64,000 nt of DNA, from assembly GCA_003049485.1 (NCBI GenBank), contig PYST01000141.1, positions 1-64,000 of the forward strand, in the 5' to 3' direction. How positions within the stretch are numbered: position 1 is the stretch's first letter; every line of letters starts with the position of its first letter. The translations under genes were made by a program, and so were the position numbers. Source of the DNA: Ophioceras dolichostomum. Taxonomy: Eukaryota; Ascomycota; Sordariomycetes; Magnaporthales; Ophioceraceae. Positions 59,737 to 64,000 of this stretch are shown one piece after another. The notes beneath the pieces are model-generated. The model saw only the letters and a list, made by a program, of their open reading frames with translations. It was not told the DNA's origin and did no database searches.

Positions 59737-61680
59737 ATGTCGGCTGTCAATCGGTCTCTCCGCGTCGCAAGCCGGTCTCTGCGTGGGAGCTGCTTGAAAG
59801 CTCCCGCCACAACAGCTGCCCCAGCACTCTCCGTATTTCGCTCCAGCTCCTCCACCCCACGATTCGCACCCTCGTCCTCCTCCCCATTCTCAACATCTGC
59901 ATCCCGCCGGTATTCAGCACCCGTCATGTCTCAAGAAGGCCGAGAGTACGATCCTGAGATCAAGGACATTGCTAGCTATGTCCACAACACTCCAATTGAC
60001 TCGGAGCTAGCTGTGAGTTTTCCTGTCTTTGCTTCTTGGCACTGAGAATTCGAGAGAAGATGACCCCGCATTCTCACCCTTTTTCCTCCTCGACAAGGGG
60101 AGAGAACAGGGGAGAACAGCTTAACCGAGGCTAACCGCAAAACAAAAAAACACAGATCGACACAGCACGATGGGTCTTCATCGACACTCTGGGCTGTGGC
60201 CTTGAGGGCCTCCGGTTCAAGGAGTGCACCAAGCTGCTCGGTCCCGTGGTTGAGGGCTCTGTGGTGCCCAACGGCACCCGCGTGCCCGGCACGCCCTTCG
60301 AGCTGGACCCCGTCAACGGCGCGTTCAACATCGGTGCCATGATCCGGTGGCTCGACTACAACGACTGCTGGCTGGCGGCCGAGTGGGGCCACCCGTCGGA
60401 CAACCTGGGCGCCATCCTGGCCGTTGCCGACTGGGTGACGCGGACCAACAAGGCCGCCGCCGCGTCCGGTGGAAAGCAGATCGCCGGTGGCCGCACCTTC
60501 ACGGTGCGCGACGTGCTGGAGGCCATGGTGCGCGCCCACGAGATCCAGGGCTGCCTCGCGCTGCTCAACTCGTACAACAAGGTCGGGCTCGACCACGTCG
60601 TGCTCGTCAAGGTTGCCAGCACCGCCGTCGTGGCCAAGATGCTGGGCCTGTCGGAGCGCCAGACCGCCGACGCCGTGAGCCAGGCCTGGGTCGACGGGCA
60701 GAGCCTGCGCACCTACCGCCACTCGCCCAACACCATGTCGCGCAAGTCGTGGGCCGCCGGCGACGCGTGCCAGCGCGCCGTGAACCTTGCCCTCAAGGTG
60801 CTCAAAGGCGAGTCGGGCATCCCGACCGTCCTGTCCGCCCCTGTGTGGGGCTTCTACGACGTGCTGTTCAAGGGCAAGAAGTTCGAGTTCCAGCGCCCTT
60901 ACGGCAGCTACGTCATGGAGAACGTGCTGTTCAAGGTGTCCTACCCTGGTATGTTCTGTTCTGTTCTGTATTCCCTTTCCACTCTCCACTCACTCTCTCT
61001 CCCTCTCTCTTGTTACCCCTGACGCCTACACCACTCCGGATACTAACTCCCTCCACTTCAAAACAGCCGAGTTCCACTCCCAAACCGCCATCGAGGCCTC
61101 CCAGAAGATCTACAACCACCTCAAGTCCATCGGCAAGTCGGCGGCGGACATCAAGGCCATCACGTGCCGCACGCACGAGGCCTGCATCCGCATCATCGAC
61201 AAGCAGTTCAAGCCGATGGACAACTTCGCCGACCGCGACCACTGCATCCAGTACATGTGCTCCGTGATGCTCGTCTTCGGCCGCCTCGAGGCGACCGACT
61301 ACGTCGACGGCTCCGAGGCCGCCACATCGGAGCTCGTCGACTCGCTCCGCAAGAAGATCAAGTGCGTCGAGGACCCCAAGTTCACGGCCGACTACCACGA
61401 CCCGGCCCAACGGACCATCGCGAACGCCCTGACGGTCGAGCTCAACGACGGCACCGTGCTCGACGAGGTCGTCGTCGAGGCGCCCCTGGGCCACAGGCTG
61501 AGGCGCGAGGAGGCCAAGCCCGAGATCCTGGCCAAGTACAAGAGGCACCTGGAGCCGCACTTCTCGGCCGAGAAGGTGAAGAAGATGGTGGACCTGGGCG
61601 TGGACGGGAAGAAGCTGGATGCGATGGCCGTGGATGAGTACGTGGACTTGTATGTTGTCAAGGACAGCAAGTTCGTCTAA
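59737..61680 (+). CDS. 2-methylcitrate dehydratase, mitochondrial (PrpD family)
   Basis: Exons 59737-60012, 60156-60948 and 61067-61680 join to 560 residues, a normal length for the eukaryotic family. The N-terminus is an Arg/Ser-rich mitochondrial presequence (MSAVNRSLRVASRSLRGSCL) running to about residue 60. The MmgE/PrpD domain follows with RWVFIDTLGCGLEG, FNIGAMIRWLDYNDCWLAAE, WGHPSDNLGAILAVADW and RKSWAAGDACQRAVNLAL. The C-terminal domain includes ITCRTHEACIRIIDK and DHCIQYMCSVML. The enzyme dehydrates 2-methylcitrate to 2-methyl-cis-aconitate in the methylcitrate cycle, which detoxifies propionyl-CoA. An in-frame Met at residue 64 could start a form without the presequence. Close paralogues exist, so a related hydro-lyase role is possible. 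Confidence 0.93.
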
Positions 61681-62470
61681 AAGTAGGCACGTAGTAGGTA
61701 CCTACCTAGTTAGTCGTTCATATTAATGGGGGTGCTTCGGAGGGACGAGTTGCCAATACCTGGCGGTATTTGGGGAGCTTTGAGCTTTCGGAAACTTCTT
61801 CACAGTCGGTCGGCTGGCTTTTTCAAGGGTGGTAGACTTTAGACGCCTTCCTGCGCGCGCTTTTCCGTACTTGTTCTGTCTATTGAGTGAACGCAACACA
61901 TGGCCGCATCATTTCGACAGGCACGTCTCTTGACGAGAGCAATGCTCACTGCTACGTTGATTGGATGTTCCCCTACGCGAGACAAAGGGAGGACGGCTTG
62001 ACCGGCGAGTCTAGTTGGGACGTCGCGAAGTGTCACAAGGAAGTGCGTGACGAGGTTCAGTGTTCCTATTCGTAGTATTCACATTCCTCCCCCTCTTCCT
62101 CATTCTCCGTCGTTGGTTCCATTCGGCCTCGACAGCGGCTGGCCCAATCAATCTGTCAGCTTTCGAACAGCCTCCTTACCCGTTTCGTGTAAGCTGAGAG
62201 GACTCAGGCCAGTAGCGTAAACCTTGTAGCTACTACAAATAGGAACATCTCAACTTGAAGCTATTCTGGAAAGGGAGAAGCAGCCACCTGACCTATGTAC
62301 ATCCCTTCGGTGCAGCCAGGACCAAAAGGCATAAAGAAGTAACAACCTCTTGGCTCATTCCTGGCTGGCTTCGAACCCAACCTGCTCCCCTCATCCCCCA
62401 ACTTCGATCCTTACGATCCGACGATTCCTCTCAAAGACCTGCGAAGGGTTGACCGATACATCCTCAAACG
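61681..62470. other. Gene-free spacer
   Basis: The spacer of about 790 bp has a palindromic element GTAGTAGGTACCTACCTAG at 61691-61709 right after the dehydratase stop. A short frame at 61887-62075 has no recognisable feature. Confidence 0.6.
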
Positions 62471-63997
62471 ATGGAGGGACCCCCGACTCTTGCAGCTCAC
62501 ATGCCGCTGCGGCCAGGACTTGAAGGACTGCCCGTCGAGCTGCTGGGCAAGATCCTTTCGGAAGTCGAGGACCTCCCCGCTCTCTTATCGGCCATTGTGG
62601 CCTCGCACGCCCTCCACGCTGCATTCAACGCAGCGAAGCCCAGCATCTTGTCAAGCGTCCTGGTCAGCCACGTAGGGGTCGATGTGACCCCGGACGCTCT
62701 CGTGGCGACCGAGGCCGCCGCTCTCGTAGCGGCCGATGATGCCACAGAGCAGCCCAGCGTCGAGGCATTCTGCGCCGAGCATCTTCAGGTCCGAAAGCCG
62801 GCACCGGCCATGGTGTCTCCTGACAAAGCCGTTGCTATCGCAAAACTCAGCGCGGCGGTTCGGACCTTGACCGATCGCTTCGTCCAGGTCGTTGCCGAAA
62901 CTGGACCCATCAAGCCGCCGCCCACCAAGCGCGAGCGGGTTCGCATGGAGCGCGCTCTTTACCGCTTCGAGACCTTTCGAAACCTGTTCGGCAACGGTGC
63001 TGCTGACACATCGGCGGCTGGTGCAGACACGTTAGATCCTGGGATGGAGCTATTCTTCTCCTTCTTTAAGCCTTGGGAGCTGGAGTAGCTCGGCTGCATG
63101 CACGACTTCCTCTTCGACCAGATCAAGCCAGGTAGGTGCCTACTCCTACCCACCTTACCTAGTATTAGTACCTCTGTTGTCGCGCCCCATCCTCGACTCG
63201 CGGTCCGCTAACCGTTTAACGTAGCATACGACGACCTCGCACGCCACGACGTCACATGGGGTTACCTCCGGGTCGAGCCCGCGCTGGACTACACAAGCCC
63301 TGCCGTCCAGGGCATCATGTCCACCGGGCTTGTCTCGATCTACCGTTTCGCCACCGCGACGACGTACGCGGAACGCCACAAAATCCTCTTCCGGGAGGAC
63401 GGCCCGCGCTACCTCCACAACTTCCTCTGCCTAGGCCTCAGATTCTACAGCCTGCCGCTGCAACAAGCGCCACGGGAGCCGTTCGCCTCAGACCCGGACA
63501 CTGGCCCGCACGCCGCGTGGCACTGAGCGTACGCAGCTTACGCCCGCCCGATAGAGACGGTCTATGGACCCGGCCACGTCTATGCCTACTTCCGCAAATG
63601 GGGATACGTCTTCTGGAACAGGGCTCGGCTCCGTAAAGCCGGGCTCTTCAAGAGGCCGTTCCCCGTGGCGCTGCAGCAGTTCGTGGCGGTGAACGCTTTG
63701 GATCACGAAATTTTCGATTCGTGAGAGGCTCGAGAAGCGATCGCGAGGGCTGATGGGACGGATTCTTGGTCCCCGAACGACGAGAGTCAGGTTGTCTATG
63801 CCGGCGCAAGGAGGATGCGGATGGCTCAGCAGGCAGGTCAGCTGCCGGGAACGGCCGAGACGAGTTCGGGTGCGACAAGGACATCCGCGGAGCTGGGGGA
63901 CGCCCTTGAGGCGCAGGGAGAGAAACAGAAGAGGGAACCGAATCAGACGGACGACTCCGGCGCTCAGACGGACGACTCCGGCGCTGAGACGGGGTGA
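62471..63997 (+). pseudogene. F-box-like protein gene with three in-frame stop codons
   Basis: Two exons, 62471-63131 and 63225-63997, join in one phase for 478 codons, but stops interrupt at 63086-63088 (TAG), 63524-63526 (TGA) and 63722-63724 (TGA) before the terminal TGA. The N-terminal region (GLEGLPVELLGKILSEVEDL) resembles an F-box, which in intact proteins recruits substrates to SCF ubiquitin ligases. Sequence on both sides of each stop looks like one continuous protein (FFKPWELE then LGCMHDFLFDQIKP; AYDDLARHDVTWGYLRVEPA; YAYFRKWGYVFWNRARL), with no frameshift. The stops fit single transitions from CAG, TGG and TGG codons. A recently decayed gene is the simplest reading; sequencing error or readthrough are alternatives. 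The first open part alone would give a 205-residue protein. Confidence 0.75.
63944..63985 (+). repeat. Perfect 21-bp direct duplication
   Basis: A 21-bp unit encoding QTDDSGA is present twice in tandem without mismatch near the end of the F-box-like reading frame, with a third partial, diverged copy (ETG) after it. Confidence 0.9.
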
Positions 63998-64000
63998 CGT

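Noticed and set aside
1..64000. CRISPR arrays, insertion sequences, retrotransposons or viral genes
   Set aside because: No spaced direct-repeat arrays, terminal repeats, transposase, reverse transcriptase or viral motifs were recognised.

Overview
The window is genomic DNA of a filamentous ascomycete (Pezizomycotina, most likely a sordariomycete). Genes are interrupted by short introns of about 50-270 bp with GTAAGT/GTATGT/GTGAGT donors and AG acceptors. Coding exons are GC-rich at third positions, intergenic spacers are long (0.3-5 kb), and the products have clear fungal counterparts. I could not fix the species. I support 15 protein genes, one decayed protein gene and one tRNA gene; the structures were rebuilt by joining exons in phase.

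Left part (1-17,567): genes for secreted, surface and ER-membrane proteins. A membrane-anchored cupredoxin-like protein (minus strand, C-terminus cut by the window edge) is head-to-head with a BIM1-like/X325 His-brace protein. Then come a GPI-anchored yapsin-like aspartic protease, a 48-residue predicted secreted peptide, and a four-exon Asterix (UPF0139, PAT complex) gene.

Middle part (17,568-43,779): nuclear, RNA and ribosome functions. In order: Mediator kinase-module subunit MED12; a Gln-rich protein with an N-terminal membrane helix and C-terminal C2H2 zinc fingers (a possible membrane-tethered transcription factor and the most interesting gene here); exosome cap subunit RRP40 divergently paired with ribosome-associated Hsp70 SSZ1; an NT-C2 domain protein with two tiny first exons; and RNase P/MRP subunit POP1.

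Right part (43,780-64,000): an RBR-type ubiquitin ligase, a small single-helix protein, an MFS transporter, tRNA-Glu(CTC), mitochondrial 2-methylcitrate dehydratase, and an F-box-like gene broken by three in-frame stop codons.

No transposon, CRISPR array or viral sequence was recognised. Non-coding DNA carries a recurring palindromic TACCTAGGTA/GTAGGTACCTAC-type motif, several simple repeats, and one three-copy tandem repeat of about 85 bp. Long GC-rich ORFs in other frames of real genes are shadows and are left out.
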